Of a stretch of DNA of 64,000 nucleotides, positions 1-8,522 are shown one piece after another. The position numbers and the translations under genes are program-made. The notes under the pieces were generated by a model, which was not told the DNA's origin, ran no database searches, and saw only the letters and a program-made list of their open reading frames with translations. How positions within the stretch are numbered: position 1 is the first letter of the stretch; each line of letters begins with the position of its first letter. The stretch comes from Dokdonia donghaensis DSW-1 (GTDB taxonomy: Bacteria; Bacteroidota; Bacteroidia; Flavobacteriales; Flavobacteriaceae): contig NZ_CP015125.1 of the NCBI RefSeq assembly GCF_001653755.1, forward strand, positions 2,303,501 through 2,367,500. The letters are read 5' to 3'.

Positions 1-459
1 ATCATCTATCCACTTAACATTCATATTGTCACAAACGTGAGGGATTTTGATTTTCGTTTGTTTTTTAAAAAAGTCTTTTGTTTCCTTTGTAACTACTATT
101 GCATTTTCTTTCATAGCGTGTGCAATAACCCAAGGGTCAGCTTTAGAGTGAATTCCGTTACTGGAAACTAAGTATTTATGATTAGGATTAGATGAATATA
201 TTTGTTTTAGATGATTTGTTACTTCTCCATCAATTCTTCTAATTGGGATATCACTTTTCTTTAGCCATTCTGATAGGTTATCTTCTCCATTCTCAATTTC
301 TTCGTAAACCAATTCTGGAATAAATATTATACCTCTTTTGCCTAAATCGTTTAACACTTCCCAATAGGATGGACAAATTTCAGGTGAATAATATTTTTGC
401 CAAGCTTGAATAAGAATGTTGGCATCAATACAATAAACTACATTTTCATTTTCAAACAT
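1..459 (-). CDS. PIN-like DUF4411 family protein, C-terminus beyond window
   Basis: I translated 153 open codons running off the left edge. The start reads MFENENVVYCIDANILIQAW, and a SKADPWVIAHA stretch followed by VVTKE lies near residues 118-135. The early Asp in CIDAN and the later acidic residues resemble the PIN nuclease fold, and the SKADPWVIAHA block is typical of DUF4411. The ATG overlaps the stop of the upstream metallopeptidase gene (TAATG), so translation is probably coupled. By family and context this is the likely effector of a toxin-antitoxin-like module. RNase activity is inference. The missing C-terminus prevents a full check of the catalytic residues. Confidence 0.75.
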   Translation of the reverse strand, partial: MFENENVVYCIDANILIQAWQKYYSPEICPSYWEVLNDLGKRGIIFIPELVYEEIENGEDNLSEWLKKSDIPIRRIDGEVTNHLKQIYSSNPNHKYLVSSNGIHSKADPWVIAHAMKENAIVVTKETKDFFKKQTKIKIPHVCDNMNVKWIDD

Positions 460-1631
460 TAGGCAAGTAGTTTTTCGAATTTTTGAAATTTGTTAATCTG
501 TGTATTAAGCAGATTACTAGCAATTGAAGGTGATAGAGAACCATTATTAAAAGAGTCCATAACTATTCTTGTAAATAGCTTACTATTTTTATTTAAACGA
601 AGAAGATAAGCATCAGGACCTCCTTGTCTTTCTTTTTGTTTTTCTTTTTTAATTTTTTCTCTCTCTAAAAATTTTTCAAATTCATTTTGTGCATCTTCTT
701 TAAGAGATTTGTATTCTGATTGAGAAATTAAATCTAAGTTTAATGCACGAACTAAAAAAGCAAACGAACTTATTCCAAGTTCTTTTGATTGTTTAAAAAT
801 CTTATTATTTGATTCAAAAATGTCATTTCCGAGTTGAACTATTAATTCTTTTGGCATTAAAGCGTTGGCTGCAACTTGATTGCAAAATAACTCTACAGGA
901 TGAAATTTTGATTTTGGCTTGTCTGTGAAATCGATTTCTATTTCATTTGATACACCTGATTTTGCTATCCAAATGTGAGCTAATTCGTGTACAAGCGTGA
1001 AAAGTTGTGGTGCATTCCAATTTTTTGAGTTTACAAAAATAAATGGTGCATATTTATCGGCAATTGCAAACCCTTGAATTAAATCTCTATCGAACACTAA
1101 TCTTGAGTGTAAGAAACTTGCACGAGAAATAAATATCCCTACGCTTTCTGCTTTATCTATCCATTCAGAAATAGGTGTTTTCCTATAATCACTCGGATAA
1201 ATATTTAACGTGTCTAAAATATCTTTTGCTACAACTTCTGGATTGTCGTTAATAGAATACTTACCAACAAATGGAAGTGTATTTTCTCCAATTTCTTCAA
1301 ATAGTTGACTTATCCAATTTTGTTTTTCTTGAATTTCTCTAATTATAAATAAAGAAGCTGTATCTAATTCTTGAGAGTCATCTCTTCTATAGTCTTGAAG
1401 TGGATGAAAATCTTTTGGTACTTCAGGCAAGAAAAACAATGAAAAAGGTCTTCGAAAACTTTTTGCTAAGATTTTCGCTTGTCGAATAGTAGGAAAATCA
1501 ATTCCGTCTTCCCAAGTTAAATACCTTTCGGGTGATACAGCAATTTTTTTGGCAGCATCTTCCACAGAAATTTTAGCGGACTTTCTAGCCCACTTTAATA
1601 TTTCAGATGTTATGAATGCTTTATCAGCCAT
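459..1631 (-). CDS. XRE-type HTH / ImmA-IrrE family metallopeptidase
   Basis: This 390-residue protein has an N-terminal helix-turn-helix region of XRE type (about residues 8-65, with an SPERYLTWE segment). A zinc peptidase domain follows, with HELAH at 215-219 and a downstream VELFCNQVAANALMP segment that probably carries the third ligand. The C-terminal 60 residues are charged. In this family (COG2856, ImmA/IrrE) the protease removes a repressor or acts as regulator of a linked toxin. Here it is coupled by a one-base stop/start overlap to a PIN-like gene, which fits an antitoxin or regulator role. The DNA is poorer in GC than the following clpB gene, which suggests recent acquisition. The exact substrate is unknown. 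Confidence 0.85.
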   Translation of the reverse strand: MADKAFITSEILKWARKSAKISVEDAAKKIAVSPERYLTWEDGIDFPTIRQAKILAKSFRRPFSLFFLPEVPKDFHPLQDYRRDDSQELDTASLFIIREIQEKQNWISQLFEEIGENTLPFVGKYSINDNPEVVAKDILDTLNIYPSDYRKTPISEWIDKAESVGIFISRASFLHSRLVFDRDLIQGFAIADKYAPFIFVNSKNWNAPQLFTLVHELAHIWIAKSGVSNEIEIDFTDKPKSKFHPVELFCNQVAANALMPKELIVQLGNDIFESNNKIFKQSKELGISSFAFLVRALNLDLISQSEYKSLKEDAQNEFEKFLEREKIKKEKQKERQGGPDAYLLRLNKNSKLFTRIVMDSFNNGSLSPSIASNLLNTQINKFQKFEKLLA

Positions 1632-1644
1632 TATTTTTTGTCAA

Positions 1645-1652
1645 CAAAGGTA
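1645..1652 (-). promoter_or_regulatory. TACCTTTG -7 element for the ImmA-like gene
   Basis: The minus strand reads TACCTTTG, a match to the Bacteroidetes TAnnTTTG element, 13 bases before the ATG at 1631. No convincing TTG -33 box was found, so only the -7 element is supported. Transcripts would have a very short leader. Confidence 0.5.
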
Positions 1653-1845
1653 AAACTTTAAATTAGAACGAAACTTCTTTTGCTTGTGGCTAAGAGCCCA
1701 CTTAATAAAGAAAGCGCATCTCCCGATAGCCATCGAAATTGCTATTGTATAAGTTTCATTGTTTTTTAATTGATTGCTTAAATATACACTTATTAGTGTA
1801 TTCGTCACCGCACAAACAGCCCTAAAAACTTACCACTCAGGCCAC

Positions 1846-1881
1846 AAAAAAAGTGGATACCTATCGCTAGATATCCACTTT
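1846..1881 (-). terminator. Rho-independent terminator after clpB
   Basis: On the minus strand AAGTGGATA pairs with TATCCACTT around a short loop and is followed by a run of seven T. It lies just beyond the clpB stop at 1902. Confidence 0.85.
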
Positions 1882-1901
1882 GCATAATCATCAATTAATC
1901 T

Positions 1902-4508
1902 TTATTCTTCTTCTCCTGTGCGTTCTGCTTCGTTTCTAAAAACGAGCTTGTCGTCAAAGGAGTCTACGAGTATCACACTGTCTGATGCAACTTTGCCGCT
2001 TAGTATCTCTTTCGATAACTGATTAAGCACCTCACGTTGCATAGCTCTCTTTACTGGTCTAGCACCATATTCTGGCTGGAAACCTGCTTCGGCAAGGAAG
2101 TCTATGGCTTGCTTTGTTGCGTCTAGCGTGATATTCTGCTGTGAGAGCATCTTTCTAATGCCCTTGAACTGCAGTTTTACAATATCACGTATATCTTTTC
2201 GCGTAAGCGGACTAAACATTACAATATCATCTATTCTATTTAAGAATTCTGGACGTATGTTTTGTTTTAATAATCCTAGCACATCTACTTTTGCAGATTC
2301 CATCGCAGCATCTACATCTGGAATAGCCTCAAAACGCTCTTTTATGATATGACTACCCATATTTGAAGTCATAATGATAATGGCATTTCTAAAATCGGCA
2401 GTGCGGCCTTTGTTATCTGTAAGTCTACCTTCGTCAAGTACTTGTAACAACACATTAAACGTATCTGGGTGTGCCTTCTCAATCTCATCGAGTAATACCA
2501 CAGAGTAGGGGCGACGTCGCACGGCCTCCGTAAGCTGGCCACCTTCATCATATCCCACATATCCTGGAGGTGCACCTACTAGTCGACTCACACTGTGACG
2601 CTCTTGATACTCACTCATATCTATGCGCGTCATCGCATTCTCATCATCAAAGAGGTACTCTGCCAGTGCCTTTGCAAGTTCTGTTTTACCTACACCGGTT
2701 GTTCCTAAAAATAAGAACGAACCTATAGGCTTCTTTTGATCTTGCAAACCTGCACGGCTGCGTCGCACGGCATCACTCACGGCAACAATAGCCTCACGTT
2801 GTCCTACCACACGTTTGTGTAGCTCATCTTCTAGCTTGAGTAGCTTCTCACGTTCTCCCTGTAGCATTTTTTGTACTGGGATACCTGTCCATTTTGCAAC
2901 TACCTCTGCAATGTCTTCACTGGTTACTTCTTCCTTAATAAGCGAAGTATCTGCTTGACTTGCAAGATCTTTTTGTAGCTCCTCAAGATGCTCTTGAGCC
3001 TCTTTTATTTTACCATAACGTAGCTCTGCTACCAGCCCATAGTTACCTTCACGCTCTGCCTTTTCGGCTTCTAGCTTGTAGTTTTCTATGTCTTGTTTTG
3101 CGTTTTGTACACTCTCTACAATATCCTTTTCAGATTGCCATTGTGCGTTAAGATCGTTGCGCTCCTCTTTGAGGTTTGCTAGATCTGCACGTAGGCTTTT
3201 GAGCTTATCTTCATCTTTCTCACGCTTTATCGCCTCAATCTCAATCTCGAGCTGCATCACACGACGGTCTAACACATCGAGCTCTTCTGGCTTAGAGTTG
3301 ATTTCCATACGCATTTTTGCGGCAGCTTCATCCATCAAATCAATCGCCTTGTCTGGTAAAAATCTGCTTGTGATATAGCGCTGTGATAACTTCACCGCGG
3401 CAATAATGGCATCATCCTTAATACGTACTTTGTGATGCGTCTCGTACTTGTCTTTGATACCGCGTAAGATAGAAATTGCACTCTCTGTATCTGGCTCATC
3501 TACGGTTACCTTCTGGAATCTACGCTCGAGGGCTTTATCTGCTTCAAAGTATTTTTGGTACTCATCAAGCGTGGTAGCACCTATGGCGCGCAGCTCTCCA
3601 CGAGCAAGGGCAGGTTTTAAGATGTTTGCCGCATCCATTGCTCCTTGTCCGCCACCGGCACCCACAAGGGTGTGTATCTCATCTATAAAGAGTACAATGT
3701 TTCCGTCACTTTGGGTTACTTCTTTAATAACTGCCTTGAGACGCTCCTCAAACTCTCCTTTAAATTTTGCACCCGCAATAAGCGCTCCCATATCCAGCGC
3801 AAAGATTTGCTTGTTCTGCAAGTTTTCTGGGATATCACCATCTACAATTCTATGTGCAAGACCTTCTGCAATGGCGGTTTTACCCGTGCCTGGCTCTCCT
3901 ACGAGTATAGGATTGTTCTTCGTACGGCGTGTTAAAATCTGCAAGATGCGTCGTATCTCTTCATCTCTTCCTATTACTGGATCTAGCTTGCCTGTGCGCG
4001 CTAGCTCGTTAAGGTTTTTTGCATACTTGCTTAGTGAGTTATACGTCTCTTCTGCACTTTGCGAGGTCACACGGTTACCCTTGCGTACTTCTGTAATAGC
4101 AGCTTGCAGATGCTTCTCTGTCACCCCTTGATCCTTTAAGATCTGGGCCACTTTGCTTTTTGTGCCAAAAATGGCAAGTATAAGATGCTCGATAGAGACA
4201 TACTCATCGTTCATATTTTTGGCAATAATATTAGCCTGAGTGATGGCTTTATTTGCTTCTCTCCCTAGCATTATATCACCACCAGACACCTTAGGGTAAC
4301 TCTCAAGGGTGCTGTCTATAATTTGCTGTAATAAAGGCACATTTACATCAAGTTTTTGAAGCAAGAAAGGCGTTATGTGCTCATCTACTTCAAAAATTGC
4401 TTTAAAAATGTGTTCATTTTCTATTTGCTGGTGGCCTAGCTCTTGAGCAATTTGCTGCGCTCGCTGTATGGCCTCCTGCGACTTTATTGTAAAATTGTTA
4501 ATATTCAT
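1902..4508 (-). CDS. clpB: ATP-dependent disaggregase ClpB
   Basis: An 868-residue Hsp100 chaperone of normal length for the family. It extracts polypeptides from aggregates together with DnaK in the cytoplasm. Visible parts are the N-terminal Clp repeat domain (1-145), the first AAA+ domain with Walker A GEPGTGKT at 204-211, a long charged coiled-coil middle domain (about 405-530), and the second AAA+ domain with Walker A GTTGVGKT near 606. The coiled-coil middle domain separates it from ClpC, which is also encoded in this window. No SigB or CtsR-type operator was recognised upstream. The gene is monocistronic, with its own terminator. Confidence 0.97.
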   Translation of the reverse strand: MNINNFTIKSQEAIQRAQQIAQELGHQQIENEHIFKAIFEVDEHITPFLLQKLDVNVPLLQQIIDSTLESYPKVSGGDIMLGREANKAITQANIIAKNMNDEYVSIEHLILAIFGTKSKVAQILKDQGVTEKHLQAAITEVRKGNRVTSQSAEETYNSLSKYAKNLNELARTGKLDPVIGRDEEIRRILQILTRRTKNNPILVGEPGTGKTAIAEGLAHRIVDGDIPENLQNKQIFALDMGALIAGAKFKGEFEERLKAVIKEVTQSDGNIVLFIDEIHTLVGAGGGQGAMDAANILKPALARGELRAIGATTLDEYQKYFEADKALERRFQKVTVDEPDTESAISILRGIKDKYETHHKVRIKDDAIIAAVKLSQRYITSRFLPDKAIDLMDEAAAKMRMEINSKPEELDVLDRRVMQLEIEIEAIKREKDEDKLKSLRADLANLKEERNDLNAQWQSEKDIVESVQNAKQDIENYKLEAEKAEREGNYGLVAELRYGKIKEAQEHLEELQKDLASQADTSLIKEEVTSEDIAEVVAKWTGIPVQKMLQGEREKLLKLEDELHKRVVGQREAIVAVSDAVRRSRAGLQDQKKPIGSFLFLGTTGVGKTELAKALAEYLFDDENAMTRIDMSEYQERHSVSRLVGAPPGYVGYDEGGQLTEAVRRRPYSVVLLDEIEKAHPDTFNVLLQVLDEGRLTDNKGRTADFRNAIIIMTSNMGSHIIKERFEAIPDVDAAMESAKVDVLGLLKQNIRPEFLNRIDDIVMFSPLTRKDIRDIVKLQFKGIRKMLSQQNITLDATKQAIDFLAEAGFQPEYGARPVKRAMQREVLNQLSKEILSGKVASDSVILVDSFDDKLVFRNEAERTGEEE

Positions 4509-4675
4509 TTCATATGTTTTAAGAGACCATTACTTGCTGTAAAGCGCTTGCTAATGATATCTGGTTGTACTTTTTTTGAGAGACAATAGTCAAGTATTGT
4601 TCCAAGACGGTATTGCGACATAATGTCTTGTAAAGGCTTGAATTAACTGACTTTATGACTTATTTAAGAACTATT

Positions 4676-4697
4676 TTACGCTTTCGCGAAAGCGTAA
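4676..4697. repeat. Palindromic repeat copy 1 (22 bp, intergenic)
   Basis: Perfect 22-bp palindrome containing TACGCTTTCGCGAAAGCGTA, between divergent clpB and ytxJ. It ends 15 bases before the TACCTTTG element of ytxJ, so a bound protein could affect that promoter. Confidence 0.95.
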
Positions 4698-4712
4698 CAC
4701 AGACACAACGAC

Positions 4713-4720
4713 TACCTTTG
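4713..4720 (+). promoter_or_regulatory. TACCTTTG -7 element for ytxJ
   Basis: A perfect TAnnTTTG match ends 19 bases before the ytxJ ATG. The position where a TTG -33 box would be expected is occupied by the palindromic repeat and has no TTG. Confidence 0.55.
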
Positions 4721-4739
4721 TATAAAAGCATATTGAAGA

Positions 4740-5132
4740 ATGGGAATATTTAATTCGATTTTTGGAGGAGATAAAGAACCTCAAGAGGAAAAAACACCAA
4801 TGCCGTGGAAACAACTCACCACACTCGAGCAACTGGATCAAATCGCAAAAGATTCTGAAACCAAGCCACAGGCGATATTTAAGCACTCTACAACCTGCGG
4901 TATAAGCCGTATGGCAATACGCCAGCTAGAGGCACAATATGATATAGACCCAAGCCAGCTTGATATCTATTACTTAGACCTTAAGGCGTACAGAGAAGTA
5001 TCTAATGAGGTGGGATATAAATTTCAGGTAATGCACCAGAGCCCGCAGATTATATTGATTAAGAATGGAACAGCTGTGTATTCTGACAGCCACGGAGCGA
5101 TAAGCGCACAAGCACTAGCCGAAAAGATTTAA
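4740..5132 (+). CDS. ytxJ: Bacillithiol system redox-active protein YtxJ
   Basis: A 130-residue thioredoxin-fold protein (YtxJ/DUF2847) with a single active-site cysteine in KHSTTCGISRMA (Cys53) and the partner segment MHQSPQIILIKNG containing the fold's cis-proline region. The family is linked by phylogenetic profile to bacillithiol-making bacteria and is thought to act as a monothiol bacilliredoxin. Its presence implies bacillithiol chemistry in this organism. It is transcribed alone, divergent from clpB, and its stop codon overlaps the stop of a convergent 49-codon gene. Confidence 0.9.
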   Translation: MGIFNSIFGGDKEPQEEKTPMPWKQLTTLEQLDQIAKDSETKPQAIFKHSTTCGISRMAIRQLEAQYDIDPSQLDIYYLDLKAYREVSNEVGYKFQVMHQSPQIILIKNGTAVYSDSHGAISAQALAEKI

Positions 5133-5278
5133 CCTAACGCTTTTTTTGTAACCCACGTTCTATAGCCAATAATGGCAAGCTGAAACTTTGTGGCTTGTGT
5201 AAGGTCAAGACCACGTTTTGAATAGGAGGGAAGTACTGCCTTATTAACTTTGGCAAGAAATTTATAGAGTGTTTGCAT
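5129..5278 (-). CDS. Conserved small basic protein, 49 residues
   Basis: I read this short gene on the minus strand from ATG at 5278 to TAA at 5129. It gives MQTLYKFLAKVNKAVLPSYS and then KRGLDLTQATKFQLAIIGYR with the ending TWVTKKALG. It resembles a small Flavobacteriia protein family I recall with the pattern LPSYSKKxLDLTKAxKxQxAIIGYRxxVTxxALD, sometimes labelled SsrA-binding. That label is not supported by length, because SmpB is about 150 residues. The last three bases overlap the convergent ytxJ stop. Function unknown. Confidence 0.7.
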   Translation of the reverse strand: MQTLYKFLAKVNKAVLPSYSKRGLDLTQATKFQLAIIGYRTWVTKKALG

Positions 5279-5301
5279 ACCGTCAAAAGTAGCTAAAAAA
5301 C

Positions 5302-5330
5302 AAAGCCGTAACGCAATACGTTACGGCTTT
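5302..5330 (-). terminator. Strong hairpin, leftward terminator
   Basis: AAAGCCGTAACG pairs perfectly with CGTTACGGCTTT around a five-base loop. On the minus strand the stem is followed by GTTTTTT. It would end leftward transcripts coming from the small gene at 5584-5709, insulating the 49-residue gene downstream. Confidence 0.75.
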
Positions 5331-5535
5331 ATTAGTTGGCTAATTCTGCTACGCGTTATGATAGTTAAGTAAAACTATGCACGTGTGCTTTTATGTGGTC
5401 CTTATACGTCTAGCAGTTGGGATGCTAGATGCGGCAGGAGGTGCAGGATATATTATCCTATAAGTATTTCTAAAATGGTAATGATTACTTGTGTCATAAT
5501 GAATGGGTTTGGATTGAAAATGATTATTTAAAAAA
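5331..5535. other. Non-coding stretch, possible transcript 3' region
   Basis: No supported gene. A short minus-strand open stretch rich in Pro and Ala (YPAPPAASSIPTARRIRTT) has no good start. A CTAGCA/TGCTAG inverted repeat lies near 5410-5428. Because it sits between a small gene and a strong terminator it is probably transcribed leftward. Confidence 0.4.
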
Positions 5536-5577
5536 TTGATTGATGAATGTTGATTGATAAATGTTGATTGATGATTA
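5536..5577. repeat. Three 14-bp direct repeats
   Basis: Three adjacent imperfect copies of TTGATTGATGAATG occur at 5536, 5550 and 5564. They lie just past the stop of the 41-residue membrane protein gene. No spacers are present, so this is a simple tandem repeat. Confidence 0.85.
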
Positions 5578-5583
5578 CTATTA

Positions 5584-5709
5584 TTACTTACCTAGTTGTA
5601 AAAAGGTCGTTACAATGTAAGAGATGCTCAGGCTCACCATAAAGATGGTATAGATTCCTAATACTTTGTTTGTTTTTACTTGTTTCTGAGTGTGGACTGG
5701 CGTTTTCAT
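5584..5709 (-). CDS. Small single-pass membrane protein, 41 residues
   Basis: From the ATG at 5709 the product starts MKTPVHTQKQVKTNK and continues into a hydrophobic segment GIYTIFMVSLSISYIVTTFL, ending LQLGK. A basic N-terminus followed by one membrane span suggests an inner-membrane microprotein. An in-frame ATG at 5790 would add 27 residues with no hydrophobic or conserved character, so I prefer the shorter form. I do not recognise a family. A terminator-like hairpin lies downstream at 5302-5330. Confidence 0.45.
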   Translation of the reverse strand: MKTPVHTQKQVKTNKVLGIYTIFMVSLSISYIVTTFLQLGK

Positions 5710-5790
5710 AATAGTGAGATTTTGATTAGTAATTGTATCGTTGTTTGTTATTGATGAAGCAAAGAAGTCACCTTGAGCTCGATAAAACAA

Positions 5791-6056
5791 ATAGAAATTA
5801 AGTTTTTAATGAAATTAACAGCAATATTGTAACTAAAAAAATAAGAACACTTTATATATGTAATTTAATTTTCTACGATTGTGTTACTAACTGTAATGTG
5901 TGCTGATTGATATTGCTGTATCTGTTAGTTTTGTAGAGGGTTTTTGAGCTCTTTTGAAAATCTGTAGCGGAAAAAGGGCTATAAATATGCTCAAAACGCT
6001 GTTTTCATTATTTTCGTCCAGTTTTTTACAAGAGTCGCTTGTAAAAAACAGCACAT
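5791..6056. other. Intergenic stretch with an A/T-flanked hairpin
   Basis: No gene seen. GTTTTTTACAAG at 6021-6032 pairs perfectly with CTTGTAAAAAAC at 6038-6049. This 12-bp stem has T/A runs within it and could act as a second terminator in either direction. The rest is AT-rich. Confidence 0.5.
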
Positions 6057-6092
6057 AAAAAAAGTCCGCTTTCTGACGGAAAGCGGACTTTT
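6057..6092 (-). terminator. Terminator after blaR1-like gene
   Basis: AAAGTCCGCTTTC pairs with GAAAGCGGACTTT around a five-base loop and is followed on the minus strand by seven T. It closes the blaI-blaR1 operon. Confidence 0.9.
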
Positions 6093-6112
6093 ACTTAAGA
6101 TTAAGTAATGCT

Positions 6113-8518
6113 CTATTCTTTTGTTTTAATTACGATTACACCATTAATAGCCTCTTTTCCGTAAAGTCTTACTGCTTTCTTTCCCTTAAAGACCTTTATG
6201 CTCTCAATATTGTCTGGCGCTAATCCAATCATTTGATCTTTTGTGATCTTTTTCTTATCTAAATAGTAAATAGGTTGATTGAGGTCATCACCTTTACCAT
6301 TATCTGACTCAGGAAATAGCGTTTTTATTTTGTCTTTACTTTTATCAACTGCGGTAAACTCCTTAGCATTTACAAGTTCTTTGTAAAGAGCATCACTTTC
6401 TTGTATCTGTTCTCCCCATCTATTATAGTAGTCTCTTGAGCCATCTGGAGCTTCTACGTAGTAGTAGGTGTCTTTATTTAATTTGATGTAACCTGTTTTA
6501 TTTTTTTTAGCTGTTTTCTTAAGCTTTTCCCTTTTTAATTTAATTTCCTCACGCTGCTGTTTCATTTGCATTTTCATACTATCACGCCTAGCCATTATAT
6601 ACTGGCGCATAGAGTCGCTTTGTGTACGGCCTTGCAGTTTTCTACGTTCATCCATACGAGCTCGCATATCTTGCTTGCTAGCTTTCATTTTTGTACGCAT
6701 ACTGTCTCTAGTATTCATCATAGCATCTCTGCGCTTTTTCATTTGAGTTCTCATATCATTGAGGTGCTCTTCTATCTCCATATCGCTTATAGCAGTTGCA
6801 TCACCCATTCCAGAGCGTCCATCTGCATCTCTATATATATAGATATCTGCAATAGGCCTGTCACTTTGGACCACGTACTTTTTATTATTCCCAGCAGAAT
6901 CTTGAAAATCTAATTTTATACTGGTAATCTCTCCTTGATTGTTATAATCGACATCTTCTATTTTTAGAGTTACTCTGTGTTTCTCCTTGAGAGACTTTTT
7001 AAGTGCATCTAGTTCATTAGGTTGCGAGTTTTTTGTTATTGTAAAGCTATAAGTTTCTTGAGAATTTAAAACCTTAGGTACCATTAGAGTATCTCTTAAC
7101 TGGATTTTAGGATTTTGGTTTATAAACATTGTGTCTTTAACCACAACGGGTGGGTTATATGATGCTCTTGGATAATTCCCTTTATTTTCTTCCTCATAGC
7201 TCTCCCCATTTTTAATAAGTGCTCTGTCATAGACGGTGCCAGGCAAGTTTAAGAACTCAAGTTTATCTACATCAATTCGAAATGAAGTCCCTTTTTCTCC
7301 ATTTTCTACAACATTAATATCTCCTTCATTAATACTAATTTGATATCCTTCCCAGGTTTTAGAGATATCTTTGGCGCGTTTGAAACGTGTATGGAAAACA
7401 CGGTCTCCAGCAAACTTAGTTTGAAAGTCAAAACGTTTTATAATTCCACTTTCGGCTATTCTTCGATTTGAAAAGCGTATTAAGCTTTGCGGAAATCTTT
7501 CGGCAACTTCTTTTTCAATATTATCTAAATCTCGGGCTGTGCTATTTCTTGTAATTGTAAATTCATTGTTGCGTATTGGCTTAATAGAAGGTGTTTCCGC
7601 TTTCGCGAAAGCGGTATTATCCTCCTCCACATAAGTAGTCACTTCTTTTACGTTAAAAGAGTACATAAAGAGCGCAAGCACAGGAATGATAAGTGATAGC
7701 CTCCAAAGATTGTTTTTGTGGGATTGTGGTGTATTGATCATAACGATTCGTTTTTTGATAAATGATTGATAAAATTGATTAGTAAGTGCTGGCGCAAATG
7801 AGGGGGATGAGACCTGTACCAGCGTGCGTTGATATTGTTTTGGATTCTTAATTTCTTGTATAGCTTGATGATCTGCTATGTATTCTAGATTTTGCTCAAG
7901 ACTATTTTTATACATCCAGGCAAAGGGGTTACACCATTGTATAACAAGCGTTATTTGAGATAAGAGCATATCTAGAGAGTGCCTTTGCTGTGCGTGCACT
8001 TTTTCGTGAGCGATAATCATCTCTAGTTCTTCTGGCGTGTGAAGCGCAGGATTGTAAACAATTTTTGAAAAGAAAGAAAACGGACTTATTGCTCTTGTAA
8101 CTGCTACAAATGTATAGTGCCCTTTTGTACTGTGACTGCCAGATGCAATGAGCTGTCGCAAGGATATGTATTGCGCACAAAGCCTAAAGAGCATTATACA
8201 GACACCTATTATATATATTACGACAAGTGCTTGCCACCAGTTTACAGCTTGTTCTAAAGATTGTGATGCTACAGCAATGGGTGCTGTACTTACGGAGGTT
8301 ACATCTAGAGCGGGCATCACAAGCGGTTGCGAGGGTATAATCACCTCAATCTCACGTGTAAATTCTATAAAAGGAAGGGTAATAGCAGCAATGATACCGG
8401 CTATAAAGTAATGCCTTTTTGCGGTAAACAAGGTGTTTTTATAAAGTACGGTAAGGTAGATTACATAGAAGAGCCCGAGTATGGAGGCGCTTTTTGCAAG
8501 GAGTATGAGCGTTTCCAT
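6113..8518 (-). CDS. BlaR1-type M56 peptidase with plug-like C-terminus
   Basis: An 801-residue membrane-bound sensor peptidase of the BlaR1/MecR1 family. Transmembrane segments lie near 5-25, 36-52, 96-113 and 272-288. The zinc motif HEKVH is at 171-175 with LEYIADH downstream. The family senses an envelope signal and destroys or inactivates the partner BlaI repressor. The part after residue 290 is periplasmic by prediction and unusual: a Met/Arg-rich charged helix (about 585-680) and a final segment ending YGKEAINGVIVIKTKE, much like the plug of the SusC protein in this window. Residues 303-307 (AFAKA) are encoded by a palindromic repeat. It follows blaI by 4 bases. The signal is unlikely to be only beta-lactam. 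Confidence 0.88.
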   Translation of the reverse strand: METLILLAKSASILGLFYVIYLTVLYKNTLFTAKRHYFIAGIIAAITLPFIEFTREIEVIIPSQPLVMPALDVTSVSTAPIAVASQSLEQAVNWWQALVVIYIIGVCIMLFRLCAQYISLRQLIASGSHSTKGHYTFVAVTRAISPFSFFSKIVYNPALHTPEELEMIIAHEKVHAQQRHSLDMLLSQITLVIQWCNPFAWMYKNSLEQNLEYIADHQAIQEIKNPKQYQRTLVQVSSPSFAPALTNQFYQSFIKKRIVMINTPQSHKNNLWRLSLIIPVLALFMYSFNVKEVTTYVEEDNTAFAKAETPSIKPIRNNEFTITRNSTARDLDNIEKEVAERFPQSLIRFSNRRIAESGIIKRFDFQTKFAGDRVFHTRFKRAKDISKTWEGYQISINEGDINVVENGEKGTSFRIDVDKLEFLNLPGTVYDRALIKNGESYEEENKGNYPRASYNPPVVVKDTMFINQNPKIQLRDTLMVPKVLNSQETYSFTITKNSQPNELDALKKSLKEKHRVTLKIEDVDYNNQGEITSIKLDFQDSAGNNKKYVVQSDRPIADIYIYRDADGRSGMGDATAISDMEIEEHLNDMRTQMKKRRDAMMNTRDSMRTKMKASKQDMRARMDERRKLQGRTQSDSMRQYIMARRDSMKMQMKQQREEIKLKREKLKKTAKKNKTGYIKLNKDTYYYVEAPDGSRDYYNRWGEQIQESDALYKELVNAKEFTAVDKSKDKIKTLFPESDNGKGDDLNQPIYYLDKKKITKDQMIGLAPDNIESIKVFKGKKAVRLYGKEAINGVIVIKTKE
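7597..7614. repeat. Palindromic repeat copy 2 (18 bp, in blaR1-like gene)
   Basis: CCGCTTTCGCGAAAGCGG. It is read as AFAKA just after the last predicted membrane span of the peptidase. Confidence 0.95.
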
Positions 8519-8522
8519 AAGC

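Noticed and set aside
3448..4131. A 227-codon open frame on the plus strand
   Set aside because: It lies wholly antisense to clpB, in a conserved AAA+ region, and its product is Ser/Arg-rich with no domain. It is a shadow of the codon pattern of clpB.
5129..5278. SsrA-binding protein SmpB
   Set aside because: At 49 residues it is a third of SmpB length and lacks the OB-fold segments. Such labels on similar small proteins appear to be annotation carry-over.
5536..5577. Triple 14-bp repeat as a CRISPR array
   Set aside because: Units are adjacent with no spacers, are too short, and no cas gene is present.
5926..5933. TAGTTTTG as a rightward promoter
   Set aside because: It matches TAnnTTTG, but no plus-strand gene follows within several kilobases, so there is nothing it would express.
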